From Larix kaempferi (taxonomy: Eukaryota; Streptophyta; Pinopsida; Pinales; Pinaceae), in contig BSBM01003518.1 of the NCBI GenBank assembly GCA_027924585.1, positions 1 through 64,000 on the forward strand: 64,000 nt of DNA, written 5' to 3'. The notes beneath the pieces are model-generated. The model did not search any database, was not told the origin of the DNA, and worked only from the letters and a program-made list of their open reading frames with translations. Shown here one piece after another: positions 46,340 to 57,651 of the stretch. A program made the translations under genes and the position numbers. Position 1 is the first letter of the stretch; each line of letters starts with the position of its first letter.

Positions 46340-46870
46340 TTATCCTGATTAAACCGGGGTGCTTATGAAAATGCTCTTTGGACTACTTCAATTGATGTTG
46401 GTTACACTGGTGTTGCCAGGAATGCTGCTTCGACTGCTCTTGGGAATTCAGCTATTTCAACTGCTGCTTCTTCTTGGGATTTTGCTCCTTCAACAGCTTA
46501 TGGAGATGCTGGAATAATTCCATTGAAACAAGTGTTAGAACTACTTCCGGTTCTGCTGGTAATGCTTTTACTGGTTATGCTTGGGCTGGAAATCCTAGTG
46601 CTCCGGGAACTTATGCTTGTAATAATGCTCCTTCAACTGGTCTTCTGCTGGAAATGTCCCTTTCCACTGCGCCCGTTTCAACTGCTGCTTATGGTAATTA
46701 TGTTGGTTCGATTGGTGACGCTGCTGATGCTTTAACTGCTGGTCGTAGTGCTGATGGAACAACTTACTTTCGGTTCTGCTCGTTCAACTGCTGATGATGG
46801 GATTGCTGGTTCAAATGCTGCTAATTAGAATGATCCGGGAAATGCTGGACACCTTATACTCCTACCTCCT
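46340..46870 (+). repeat. Degenerate Ala/Ser/Thr/Gly-type repeat, main copy
   Basis: The tract is made of variants of gctgcttcaactgct, 'cttatgg', 'gctggtaatgct' and 'gctgatgg'. The open frame at 46474-46794 therefore reads as a low-complexity Ala/Ser/Thr/Gly/Asn protein (for example STAAYGNYVGSIGDAADALT). Another frame (46523-46735) reads as Leu/Val-rich, a result of the same repeat. The spacing of phrases suggests units of roughly 12-40 bp. I regard it as a repeat with accidental frames, although expression cannot be excluded. Confidence 0.7.
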
Positions 46871-47269
46871 TCTGGTCGTGCTGGTTATCCGCTTTGACTG
46901 CTGGTCGTTTCTACGGGACAAATCCAATGGGGAAGCCAGGGGACCCAATCTACTAATGGGGGCTATAACGTGTTGCTGTTTCAGATCTTCTCTATGTCCA
47001 GACCTACTAACTAAAGCATTGTCTCAGCGATTGGTCGAGACCTCCATGTTTCACTCCACCAGTGGGGCCCACAGTCCTTAGTCCTATCTCTTAATTCCCA
47101 GTTTATATATCTGCATAGATATAAAATAAAGTATATATTTTACTATAGTTATAATAGCTATATAATTATATTAAGCACCTCCCCGCAAGACTTCTTTGTG
47201 TGGCCCGGGCCTCGATGTGCTTACTTCGTTAATTTCATATATGAAATCATATATTAAGCTTTTTGTTCT
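46871..47269. other. Unassigned spacer
   Basis: Nothing recognised. An AT-rich stretch (47105-47175) contains short 'tatata' palindromes. Confidence 0.45.
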
Positions 47270-47600
47270 CAGAGCTCCAGAGATAGAGAGTCAGTCTCTC
47301 TTAGGGACTAAGATTGTGTCTCAGCTAATGGTAGGAACTTAAGGGGACTAGTTAAACAAAATGAATGATGGCAAATTTGGAGTAATGAACTAAGATCACA
47401 TCTCGGCTACAGAGAGAGTAGGCATGGGCTAAGAGAGTCAATGATTTGAATGGTTACGGGAGTCATTCACTAAGATCTCTTGGCTTGGAAGAGGGACTAA
47501 GAATAAATAGAGTTGACGTGGACTAAGCTCCGTCCCGGCAATGATGATTTGAATGGAGATTGAATAAGGTCTCGGTTGATATCTTTCAAAGCCTGTCATA
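47270..47600. repeat. Degenerate tandem array, unit about 75 bp
   Basis: A unit with 'aatgatttgaatgg', 'actaagatctc.cggct' and 'gagaggga(c)taag' phrases recurs near 47280, 47360-47430, 47440-47500 and 47510-47580. The minus-strand frame 47438-47734 crosses the last copies and has no domain. Confidence 0.7.
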
Positions 47601-49576
47601 TGGAACCTTGGCTTAAGCTCCTCTTGCGTTATTGCACTTTCCGGGAGTAGCGGGAGTAGTAGAGGTAAGCAGGTAATAATAATCCAATTGATTGAGCCAT
47701 ATCTGATTGAGCCATGTCGTCTTAGTGTCCCCATGCTTTCTTGATTTCGTCTCCGATCCCAACCGAATCCTCCCTAAGGGTCAATACGATGATATCCCAG
47801 GACCACACATTGCTTATGGACTTGCTTGCCGTCTTCCCTATCTCTTAATCCCAGTTGTTCATGTTGAGGTCAGGTGGGTCAGGCCAATTGCGGAGAACGT
47901 AAGGCCGCGAGAGGGCATAAGGGTAGCTCTACTACGGTTATCATACGGTCGTCAGGTATTCTCTAGGCTTTTACAATCTTATCCTGTTTATAGGGGTTCA
48001 ATCCAGCAGCCGCAGGTTCACCGCAGGCTATCTTATTATGATGCTTAGCGGAAAATGCCGCTATATATGTAATAACGCGCTTTTCGGTGTGAGTCAATCG
48101 AAGATTTGAAAGCATATATTGACTCGTAAAAAAGAGAAATAGGATAAGGTCTTCTCCGTCGCGTTACATGCCTGACCACGTTACATTCTTCCTAGTAAAG
48201 CAAGCTTTTATTTACAGCGATTTCAGAGAGAGACTTCCTTCTTCCTAAGATATTACTTTTCCTTCATCTTACCCATGAATTCTTGCTTTCCTTTTCTTCT
48301 TTTACTTTGCCAAGTACCTTAAATGCCCCTGCCTCACCCTCTAAGCTCTTTTATCTGCCTCACCTGGCCTCTCTCTGGTTATAATCCATCTCTTACCTGC
48401 CTAAGTGGGAGTACCTTCCTATACGCTTTTTATCTGCCCCTCTGCCTTGAGAGTTCCGGCCATTATTTCGGCGTAGCCCACCAAACCCATTCCCTATTCT
48501 ATTTCCCCATTCTATTTACCATTTATCATTATCTATAATAAGTAAAGCCTGGGGTGATTTCGTAAAGCCCGCTCAGCCTAAAAGGCTCCATCAATCAAAT
48601 CCATCCTACCATGCAGCCCAGACCATTAATCGCAGCAATTGTGGCGAGCCCATTACCCTCCTGTGAAACGTATTAAAATGCTATTATTCAGTAAATCAAC
48701 CAACACCTAGGGAAAGCTAATTAAATAGCCTAGTTCAGGATAAAAATATCCATTTTATAAGCCCATTACGACGTGGAACATGAAGAGAGAGACGTGGTCT
48801 TATTATGTGGTCAGGACATGCGGAGTTAGCTTACACAGTTTATTATTCCCCATTGGATTGGATTAGTTCCGTTGGCCTATGATCAACCTGGCTGCATTTT
48901 ATCCCGCCGCCTTACTGGCCGCTGGGAGATCTAGACTTGCTGCGATCTTACTGCTATATACCTCTCCTATCCTACTTGCTTATAGATACCTATCCTGCCT
49001 TCCACCTTATCGAGACCTCACCCCCAGGGGATGGGGTGTCTAAAGCTTCATCTTTTTATGGTATTCCGCTCCGGGTTCCTCTGTGAACCCGCGTTTTATC
49101 CAACTTATATGCCACTCCGCTCATATCTGGATATCCCGTGCTTACTAGTGGCCGATAGATAGCACCCAAAAATTCCCACCTGCCATCACATACGACATTT
49201 CTTTATCCCTATCAAGCCAGTGCATTTTTTCCCTTCTCGACGCAAGACCCACCCCGTGAGGCTAGTGAGGCTAGAACGTGTGGATAGACCTGATTGTTTG
49301 TGGATAACATGGCTCAATTTCTTCTGGTGATTAAATGTGGGTTCAATGGGGATCCAGGCTCCGACAATATTTGTTAGTGAAAATGGCCTATACAAATAAG
49401 GGAGGTTAAAGGTTTAAAGAATGAAAATGGGGGGGGCACGTATTTAGAACTAGCCCCGGTGTCTTCCTCCGATCCTCTATGGATCACACTTACCGACAAA
49501 TTACTACCTCTAGCGGTCGGTGTTACTGCCGCCGAAGGTGGGGCCTAGGCTAGGCTGGTAATCAATATATTAGGAG
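47601..49576. other. Unassigned region
   Basis: A plus-strand open frame at 47707-48048 (113 codons) would give a mixed, Arg-containing protein with VRPIAENVRPREGIRVALLR. It has no recognised family and is rated as chance or relic. 'tgcctaagtgggagtaccttcctatacgctttt' near 48397-48430 recalls the phrase at 11.13 and 55.98 kb. No RNA gene is seen. Confidence 0.4.
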
Positions 49577-49783
49577 TTAAAATGCCACCATAAGGAAAAA
49601 AAAGTTAGGGACCCCCCCACTGGGATCCCAGAAATGGGTTGCCCCGGACACCGGGGTGTTTCCACCAACAAAAGGAAATATGGCTCCAAGGAAACCCATG
49701 TGCCCAAATATAAAAATGGTGGGCATGCCACCAACGCTAGCAAAAGGTGCCCATAGCGACATTGACACCACTACAAGGGACAC
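49577..49783 (-). repeat. Degenerate repeat giving a hydrophobic frame
   Basis: On the minus strand, units with 'ttggtggcatgcccacc', 'gttggtggaaacacccc' and 'gcaacccatttctgggatccc' recur at about 45-60 bp, with 'ttttatattt', 'ccttttgtt' and 'ctttttttt' between them. The resulting 68-codon frame is hydrophobic (Gly, Phe, Pro, Val), with no signal of a real membrane protein beyond composition. Confidence 0.45.
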
Positions 49784-51707
49784 AAACAGGATTGCTTCCG
49801 CTCACTAGTATTCCAATAGGATAGGTAGTGCCCCGGATATACCATATGGAGTAGGGCTTCGCCCCCTATTCCTAAGGATCCTATAGCATCCGCCATCCCG
49901 ATCCAATAATGGATAAAGCTATCTATAAAAGAATAAAATTATAAAAGGAATTCACCTAGAGAAACAATCAAAGGATCGTTCGGTGGGAAGGTATCACCTA
50001 AATAACCGATGGAGCTGATGGACCAGTCAAAGGAGGCTTAAAATTGGACAGAGGAGGCTTGTCCAGATCCCCAAATAATTATTAACCGAAGGAGGGTTCG
50101 TACTACTCAGTGCATTGATTCAATTGTTTCAATCTCTTTAGTACCCTTTCCTAGACAATTAGATTTAATTATCACCACCAGGGTCAATCATTTCGGTCAT
50201 ATCTTCAAATGGGTAGTAGTCTTAACTTATTATTTTGCTTCAGAATAACTATGGTGTCCTAGGAAATACAGTCTACGCCTCGCTGGAGGTGGCCTTTTCA
50301 ATTCAGGAGGAAGACCCTGATTCCTCCTGGATCGATGGGAAAACTAGTCCACTTTGACACTTGAAAGCTAAGTGGAAGACTACAAAGACACGCACCAAAT
50401 CCCTAAATAAAACTACGTAGGGATAAACAAACAAAACACACAAAACAAAAGACTATAGTTAAACAACAAGCAAATTACTCCTCCAAGAGGAAGCCCTAGG
50501 TGTTCATGGGGTCCAACTAGTAATAAGTTGAAGAAGGGCCAGTTGTCAGACTGGGATGATTAGGGCCCAAGTCCAACCAACAAAAAAGGTATGAGGAATA
50601 GTTATGATAACTCCTCTCAATGCAACATTAACAACAAGGGCCACCTTCATTAAGATAGGTGGAAGCCAAGGTGGAGGTTATGCGTCTGCCCCAGGTACCA
50701 CCAAGTACTTTCCACTTGCATTCACTTATGTGGAACCTAGGAGAGGAAACTGTTTATACCACTTCACGATAAAGAACTTATTGAAATAGTTTTTATATAT
50801 GTGTCTTTGTTGGGTAGGAGAGGTGCTTGTCGAATCAGCTCAGCCTTTAGATCACTCGACCAACTTATCACTAGCTCACTATAGGCACTTCCCTAATACT
50901 TCCTGGGATGGGTGGGATTTCCCCCAATCCCCAACTAGATGAGCTATAGATCCCCCTGTTCATAAACTAGCTCGTGCAGGGGATTTAAAGACTACCTGGA
51001 TTTACATTACAGGGCTTATTATCTATCCAGCGGGATCATGCTATTCATTTGCGGGTGAACTATTGTTTGTGGATTAATTAGTGGGGGATCTCCTTCCGGT
51101 GGAATCTCTTTAGTGTTTAGGTTGCAGGTTGAGTCTCACCTCACCCCACGGAATAATAGAGATAGCCTTAGTTTTTGAGAATGCCAATATCCCGCTCGCT
51201 ATAGATGAGGCTAACAAGGTGGTCTGAACTGAAACCTGATTCCCCTCAATTGTTTGAGTTCGGGAAGATAAGCTTTATTTATTATCCTCAAATAGCTCAA
51301 GACCAGAACCTTACTGGCTCTGGGTTTACCAGGACCTACCTTACCGCCCGCCTGAAAGGACCTTTGAAGAAAGTAAGGTTATACCAACCCTCTTCTCATT
51401 TTTCACTTGGTAAGTAAATTGAGTAAGTAAAGATATGAGCAAGGTACGTTTAGTTGCTCGCCCAAAGGGAGAGGGAATAACTCCGAGATAAAACCAAGAA
51501 GTTTACCGAAGTGCAGTGGGTATAGGCTATGGATAAGCAGAACGCTTGCGAATGCATAATTAGACTCCATTAGGGAATGAAACACTATTACTCGGAGGCT
51601 CTAGCAGATATCTATAAGACTACTCACTTAGCGAATATACTTTTTTTAGTTGGACTAATGGCAAGGACGTGTTTTTATTCTTAAGCTGCTGTAGTGTCAG
51701 AAAATGG
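49784..51707. other. Unassigned region
   Basis: 'gaggaagaccctgattcctcctgg' (50310-50334) holds a small inverted repeat (aggagga/tcctcct). A purine-rich 'aaacaaacaaaacacac' run lies near 50428. Open frames at 50604-50789 and 51205-51417 are short and have no recognisable motif. Confidence 0.45.
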
Positions 51708-51749
51708 TTGTCTACACATCCGGGCTTAGAGTGAAAGCGTAATAGAAGC
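51708..51749. repeat. Dispersed repeat, copy 2
   Basis: About 42 bp starting 'ttgtctacacatccgggctta' match 28234-28272, with a few substitutions. Just downstream 'gtcccgtaccgtgtcccgtaccgg' (51774-51797) is a small tandem duplication. Confidence 0.85.
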
Positions 51750-52271
51750 TTTCGGTGCTGTAGCTTCTTGCCGGTCCCGTACCGTGTCCCGTACCGGTGG
51801 ATGTGGCATGTGGTGAAGATGAACGGGTATCGCGGCCTTCTCCATCATGGTGGCCTTCTCCTTTGTCTTGCCTAGTGTTTCCGTCCATATTGGACCGCCT
51901 CACCTAAAATACGTGATAGGGTAGGGCTAAAAAATGAAAAAGGTGACCTATTCCCGAGGTACGAGGTAAAGTAACCTCTCGGGTCGTAAAGATACAATAT
52001 CATCTATGTAGAGATGAGTCTTATGGTGGGCCTGGGTGCTAGGGCATACACCATTCAACAGAGAGAAACTTTCAGTAAGAAGGTCTTGCCTTAAGTTCTC
52101 TTTATTTATTTATAGGAAGTTCCATGGAAACCTAACCTGCCAACCTAGTCATAGCAGCTAGACCTACTACACCTATTAGACCTATATGATATTTATAAAA
52201 TCGTTTTAACATATGATGCCATGGATACACGTTCCACTTTTCCATTTGAGGTGGAAGGTTTCACTTTTTAA
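51750..52271. other. Unassigned spacer
   Basis: The minus-strand frame at 51712-51903 is Gly/His/Ser/Thr-rich, without a family. 'cccgaggtacgagg' at 51953-51966 is another copy of the micro-element, and 'ttttaacatatgatgcc' near 52203 belongs to the dispersed family. Confidence 0.5.
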
Positions 52272-52360
52272 TCTATACGACCCGAAGGGCCTTAAGTATT
52301 TATTGGGTAGGGGGGGTTACGAGGTAATGACCCGGAGGGACTTCCCTGAGGTACGAGGGG
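52272..52360. repeat. Composite micro-element, extended form
   Basis: ctatacgacccgaagggcc (about 52272-52290) is followed by 'ttacgaggtaatgacccgg' and ccctgaggtacgagggg (52344-52360). This copy has the most complete GC-rich palindromic half of the set. Confidence 0.7.
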
Positions 52361-53669
52361 GAGGGGTTCACTTTTACCATTTTTTTAGGGTTATACTGAC
52401 ACCCCCATTCCATAAATAACAACCAGTTGAATCCATGTTTGGTTTGGTTGGTTGGATATACCCTTTACCACTTACATAGCTAGCGGATAGGAGTTCCGTA
52501 GCTGATAGGAATAATAAGAATAGAAGTTACTTGATTAACTAGGCTAATTTATTAGCTCTGCCCTAGTGGTTGGTTTTCTAGCCTACTACCCCATATGAGG
52601 AGGGTATTTAACCCGTGAAGTGTGTGTATTGAGCTGTAGGATATAAAACCCGTAATGTGTTGTTGTCTTGAGGAGGAGGGGTTTCAACCCGTTTCCCATA
52701 TACTTGGCTATGGCTCGCTATGCTCTCCCCTCTCATCCTTGTATCCACAAAAATAGATTATTTAAGTTATTCTTATTCTCCTTATTTTCACAATAATATA
52801 TTATTTATTACCTTAAGTGTAAGAACTATATACATAGTTTTTTAGTTATTTTACTAATTAACTAGCTACTCTTCTCTGCTGCTATACTATATTAATGGTG
52901 TAAGATATTATATTATGGGGATGGAATTAATTTCTATGTGCAGAGGGTTTATCCTCTCCTTTTAAAAGGGTAAGACCTAGCTGGTAAACCTATCCAGCGT
53001 ACCTCATATAGTAAAGGTATGAGCAACAGCAGCCTTCCTACAAGCCTATACTACAAGCCTTAGAGACTGCCTTACTTCTTAATTGACACGGTATGGTGAA
53101 AAAGAGCGTAGTGAAAGTTGGCTCTCCCTATGGACACTTGCCTAATTCTTAGGTATATGGCCTATATAGTCTAAAGATAAAAGCTTAGTCCAATCCGTTT
53201 GAACTTTTTATCTATACGTCCTTGCCATTAGTCCGATGTAATAAATATCCCTCTATAATAAATAACAATAATTGAAATTAGACGCTGTAATTACGCTTTT
53301 CCGCCGTTGAATTATAAGATTTTAAACTGATAGAAAAACAACACTTATATCTATAAGAAGAACCTATATTCCTTAGTGCCTGCTGATTCTTTTTATTTCA
53401 TCACTTGTAATTGTTATTTTTATGGCTGTGCTGTAGTTCAATCTCTAGTTCTACTCTATCAAATAATTCATTGGTGTCAGGTCATAAAAACATATGGCAT
53501 AGGCTATATAACTAATTATATAACTAATGGGAGAATCCATAGGTATCCTATCTCTGTAGTCAGTCCCTACCTAGTCGCCTTAGTCCAAGTTTTTTTAGTG
53601 GAATAGCGCCTTGCCTAACGTGCTAGGCACACTCTATCTATAAACACGTCTAGCTCTTGTCTAGCCTGG
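52361..53669. other. Unassigned region with a weak three-copy repeat
   Basis: Between 52595 and 52695 'gtatttaacccgt', 'atataaaacccgt' and 'gtttcaacccgt', each with 'gtgt(t)gt' downstream and 'gagg' or 'gtagg' upstream, repeat at about 45 bp. An AT-rich tract follows (52745-52930). One 'tttatctatacgtccttgcc' copy of the dispersed family lies near 53207. The open frame 53376-53606 has no recognised motif. Confidence 0.5.
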
Positions 53670-53879
53670 TTAATCAAGCAGCTTCCTTACGGTTTCGACC
53701 AGCTTCGAGTGATTTTTTGCCAGCCTCGCTAAGTTTAGTTCATAAAGCCTAACGTTTATCCGCTGTATGTTGCGTATGATCCTATTGTGATCCTCAAATG
53801 GTGAATCAACATATATATAACAAGCTAAGGATAACAAGGACAACAGAAGGAGAAAGAAGCAACCTTTAGTAAGCGCCAC
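53670..53879 (-). CDS. Hypothetical 69-residue protein with N-terminal membrane anchor
   Basis: The frame reads as a short basic start, then a hydrophobic stretch of about 17 residues (FFLLLLSLLSLACYIYV near 8-24), then an Arg/Asn/Leu-rich amphipathic segment (NRIIRNIQRINVRLYELNLA near 32-51) with a Lys/Arg tail. That layout, a single anchor followed by a helix, is what a small membrane protein would show and is unusual among the random frames here. Against it: there is no ATG, the only usable start is the GTG directly after an in-frame TAA, and no neighbour supports a role. No family is recognised. It may be a relic or chance. Confidence 0.25.
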   Translation of the reverse strand: MALTKGCFFLLLLSLLSLACYIYVDSPFEDHNRIIRNIQRINVRLYELNLARLAKNHSKLVETVRKLLD

Positions 53880-55154
53880 TTAAGCCTTTTGCCGTACCCC
53901 TTTTACAGAAGCTTTTAACCAGTAAGGAGCCTTTAACCTTTAGCCCAACAAGTACACAAGCCTCACCTAACACTGGTGGGACGGGTGTCTGTCCTTGTTT
54001 CTTTGATGCTCCAACTATTCTGATTATATTATGAGTCAATGCTAAGAGTTAGTGAGTTAGCGTTGTTTTCGTTAGTAGAGTTAGTTAGGCTTGTGAGTAA
54101 TGAGCTAAGTTGAGTTATAGTAATAAAAGTCTAGGCTCTATAAAATTAATAATTGAATGAGCCAATGATTTTATGATCTCATGATGCTTACTTCTTAATT
54201 CCTCATTTTTAACAGATAAAGACGCAAGGGTCCTCCTACTGGAAACGTGCGTGAAAATGTGGGTCCCTGAGAACATGAAATTGTTAAATAGTCAACCCCT
54301 TATAATTAAAGAGGTTAAAATGCTATCGTGGAGTGGTTTTTCCCGGCATTGATTGAACTAGGTAAAAAAGAAATACTAACTATAGTTTTTATCCATAACG
54401 CGTGAGTCAAAATGTAGGATTACAGAACATAAAAAAGTCTAGGTAATTCCGGTACATGAATTCTCCAGCTCGTTTCCAGTTCCCGAGGTTACAAATCTAA
54501 GTTATTTCTATGCAATTTCCTAGCTCCTTAATCCCTCCTAATCCTTATATAAAAGCAAGGTGGGAAATCCCGACCAACGAGAGGTTCAATCCTATAGGTA
54601 GAGTTGGGGTCTAGGAACAGTTCAAAAGTATCAAAGTTAGATGTGTGTGCTGAGGTGGAAAGTTTACCGCGTCTCCCTCAGCAAGTGAACCCTTCCGCCT
54701 CAGCAAGTTCCCTAGGTATAGGTTATTTTCTCTAGGTTGAAAATAGTCATAAGGGCGGGTCTAAGTCAATTGAAATAGGTCTCGGTGGTCTAGGTGAACA
54801 CCTCTAGTTCGAGGTTCCATTTCTCTAGGATCAGGTGGTGGGGTTCGAGGTATTTGTCTTTTTCCTCACCAATGTTGTTTTTCAATGTGTTGTTTCTGTT
54901 CACCAACGATGTTATTCAATGTTGTGTGTTCTAAGGGTTCTTAACCGAGCCTTGTCTAATAGAAATAATAGAAGGTAAGTTCATAGGATGAAGGGTGTGT
55001 ATTGGGTTCCAATGGTTTATGGATGGTTATTTATTCTCTGTCTACAATCTCTGATTCGATGATGATATCTCCTGTAGATAAGGTGGGAAGGACCAACCTA
55101 CGCGATAGCACTAGAGCTTAATGGGAACAATTGTTCCTACCTGTAGAGGTTCAC
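53880..55154. other. Unassigned region with weak repeats
   Basis: Near 54040-54120 'gttagtgagttagcg', 'gagttagttagg' and 'taagttgagttatag' recur. Near 54870-54930 'caccaatgttgtttttcaatgt' and 'caccaacgatgttattcaatgt' are two clear copies 35-40 bp apart. 'cctcagcaagt' is duplicated near 54677 and 54696. No gene is recognised. Confidence 0.55.
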
Positions 55155-55450
55155 TTAACGACACGGAACAAACAGGAGATCCCCTTCATCACCAGCGCAT
55201 AGAGCACCAAACGTAGCAACCAGACAGAGACACACATACCCGCCATTCACAATAGCACCAGACGTAGGCACATACAGCACCTCACATAGCCCAGACATAC
55301 ATAGGGAAAGCCACCCCGCATACCCACTCTCCAAGCCAGACATTGCAGCACCACCCCACAAGCAGGACATCCCCACATGCTCACCCTACATAGCTTATTA
55401 ACACGTAGACCCGCCCTGCATAGCTGATCATAGACAGACAGCTTGAATGG
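55155..55450. repeat. Degenerate AC-rich repeat
   Basis: Phrases 'cagacagagacacacatacccgcc', 'catagcccagacatacatagg', 'ccccgcatacccac' and 'gcatagctgatcatagacagacag' recur at 25-60 bp. The two minus-strand frames across it (55155-55376, 55247-55477) are Cys/Gly/Val/Leu-rich because of the repeat and are not called as genes. Confidence 0.5.
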
Positions 55451-56690
55451 AGAGAAAAAATGGGAAAACAATAACACAGTTACGGGATATAATTATTAGA
55501 TTTCCGTTTTAGCCCGCTACAACTTATATTATATCTTCTGTTTAGTAATCTTTTATTTAAAAAGAATGTTGCCATTTGAACACGTTCACACGGCCAAGGT
55601 AAATGCCAGGAAATAACACACTTGCACGGCTTGGTGAAGAAAGAACCCTAGAGCTAGCTGATAAAACGGCTGGTTGAGTAAATGAGGAGCTACAAAGGAG
55701 CCGCTCGACCAGCGGGAGAGGAGCGTTTAGCTCTTTCCTGAGGTACGAAGGAAAGGAGCGAAGCTGCTCGTCAAAAAGTGGTTGAGGGCGAGGATTTTAT
55801 ATTATTCGTTACTAACGATATAATAACACTTTAGATCTGGCGACTATCCCTTATATATTATTCTTGGCTTCTAGCTTTATACTTTTACCCCCTTGGCTCT
55901 GTTCCCGGTACCCTTTTCCCTTCTGCCCTCTTATTTTCTGGGTACTGTCCTTGCCTATCCTGATTTCCTTCCTGCCTCTACGCTTTCTGCCCTGCCTTTT
56001 CATTCTTTGTTCAAGCGCGCAGCAGCTGCCGTGTGTTCGTCTAGCGAGCAAGCAAGCTTCGTCATTTAAGCACTAGTGTTAAAGTCGTGAAATGCAATCA
56101 TCCAAAATCTCACACTTAACAACATCTTTTCACTCCACTACCCGAACCGGACACCTGGAAACTGGATAAACCCGAGACCAGCCGGATCGACCGGAATTTC
56201 CCCCTTAGATTAGCTGCTTTATGTTTCGCTGTAGGAGTAGCTTCTTAAATGTGTATCTTTTCCGTTTTAGCTAACTGAAGACGACTCCTCTCCTCTAAGT
56301 GTATCTCCATAGTATGTATCCCCGATTATTTCCCCCTCCCTGCGTAAACCGACTGGTACTGACCACCGGTGGTTAATGAGTGTCTCCTGGGTATTTATTG
56401 TATACTGAGTCTTGTCAACAGGTTATCGGCACCGCCTGGGCCTGGGATGGAATATTAGAAAAAGTTCCCGCACTTAGAATAACCACCGCCTCCTATTCTG
56501 TTCACGTCGAACTACACACAGAGAATCACCACCTTCCTGGGCACATGGTATCAATAAAAGTTAACGTCTATAAAAAACCTAGTTTGGTTATATTCTGCTG
56601 GCTTTCACGAGGCTTTCACCTAAATATAACTCTTGGGGCTATGGCCTTTATATGTGGATATAATATATTAACTATAGAGATCACATGGAT
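55451..56690. other. Unassigned region
   Basis: tttcctgaggtacgaaggaaa at 55734-55754 is a perfect-armed small palindromic form of the micro-element. gagccgctcgacc near 55699 matches, inverted, the phrase at 5.88 kb. 'tctacgctttctgccctgcc' near 55979 matches 11.14 kb. An open frame at 56380-56694 (104 codons) has no recognised domain. Confidence 0.5.
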
Positions 56691-57075
56691 TTAGGTTGTT
56701 CATGGCCCTGTAAATCTGGTTATATTGTATATAAACACATATCTATGCAAATATAAGTGTCAACGTATCTACGGCAGCATCATATATTAACATGTCTACA
56801 AGTAGGGACCTTGTAGCAGATATAACTTGAAACTGCCGCCCATAGTAGCATGGGCCAGCAGGTGCAATAAAAGTGTTCACGTATCCATGGCGAGAGGTGT
56901 CTAGGAGGAGGCCTCCAGAGTATAGTCCCAGGCCCAAGTAGATCTATAAACATAATATGTTAATATGTTTTAGTAGGTCCGGTTGTTCATGGCCAGGTAG
57001 ATATGGAAACAACATATTTGGAACTAGGACATGACACATAGAATTCTGAGTTTTTATGGCCCGGTGGATATGGCC
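56690..57075. repeat. Degenerate repeat 'ggttgttcatggcc.ggtagatatgg'
   Basis: Copies near 56695 (ggttgttcatggccctgt), 56982 (ggttgttcatggccaggt) and 57051 ('tttttatggcccggtgg'), each followed by 'a(t)at(c)tgg', are interspersed with 'catatctatg' and 'cgtatctacgg' elements of the dispersed family. Confidence 0.7.
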
Positions 57076-57103
57076 AATATAATATATATATATATATTAT
57101 ATG
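57075..57103. repeat. TA-rich palindrome
   Basis: A (TA)n core flanked by 'aatataat' and 'attatat' arms; self-complementary and probably length-variable. Confidence 0.85.
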
Positions 57104-57651
57104 TATGAACTAGTGTTTATACCAGTTAGAACCCAGCTCTGGCACGGCCGGCACCAGACTTTTAGTGGATATTTCCATCCACAAGCATCAACTAGCCCAA
57201 ACTCATATGGCCTCTGTCTGGGCAAGTTCGACGTATGCATGCAAGTATCAAATGTTAAGAACGTAGAGATGCTCGTTCAAGTGTGAGACCAAGTGTGAAA
57301 CGATTAGAAGAGCCCAATCAATTAGTTGAGCCCGGAGAGCAAATTCTCCGTGCCTTCTTTTGCCCCAATGCCTCAAGGCCAACCAACCAATCCAGGCAGG
57401 GGTGCGCTATAAGCTTTTGCATCGGTGAGCGACCTAAGATGGGTTGTTGTTCGCTCTGCTTTCATATCTTCTGTTGAACTGAACTTCCACTTCTGCATAT
57501 GTGCTTCCGTGTAAACAACTTATGTATGTTACATTATATATATATAAATGTCTTTAGCAGACTGGGCCTGGTGGGGTTCCGGCTAAGCACAGCGTAGAGC
57601 TAGTGGAATTAGGGAGACCACGTAGATATGCTAGTTTCTATGCGAGTTCAA
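57104..57651. other. Unassigned spacer
   Basis: Open frames at 57101-57286 and 57283-57477 (61 and 64 codons) have no recognised motif. No RNA gene is seen. Confidence 0.45.

Noticed and set aside
46474-46794. 106-codon Ala/Ser/Thr-rich frame as a secreted or structural protein
   Set aside because: It is produced by a degenerate DNA repeat that gives open frames of different character in two phases, and related tracts elsewhere are broken.
47707-48048. 113-codon frame as a ribosomal or unknown mitochondrial protein
   Set aside because: No motif matches any plant mitochondrial protein I know, and the start overlaps the end of a repeat array.
54540-54605. 'gagaggttcaatcctata' resembles a tRNA T-arm
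   Set aside because: The upstream 60 bases do not form D and anticodon arms, and the acceptor ends do not pair.
55155-55477. Cys/Gly-rich minus-strand frames as a small cysteine-rich protein
   Set aside because: The Cys and Gly codons come from the AC-rich repeat read in reverse, and two overlapping frames show the same bias.
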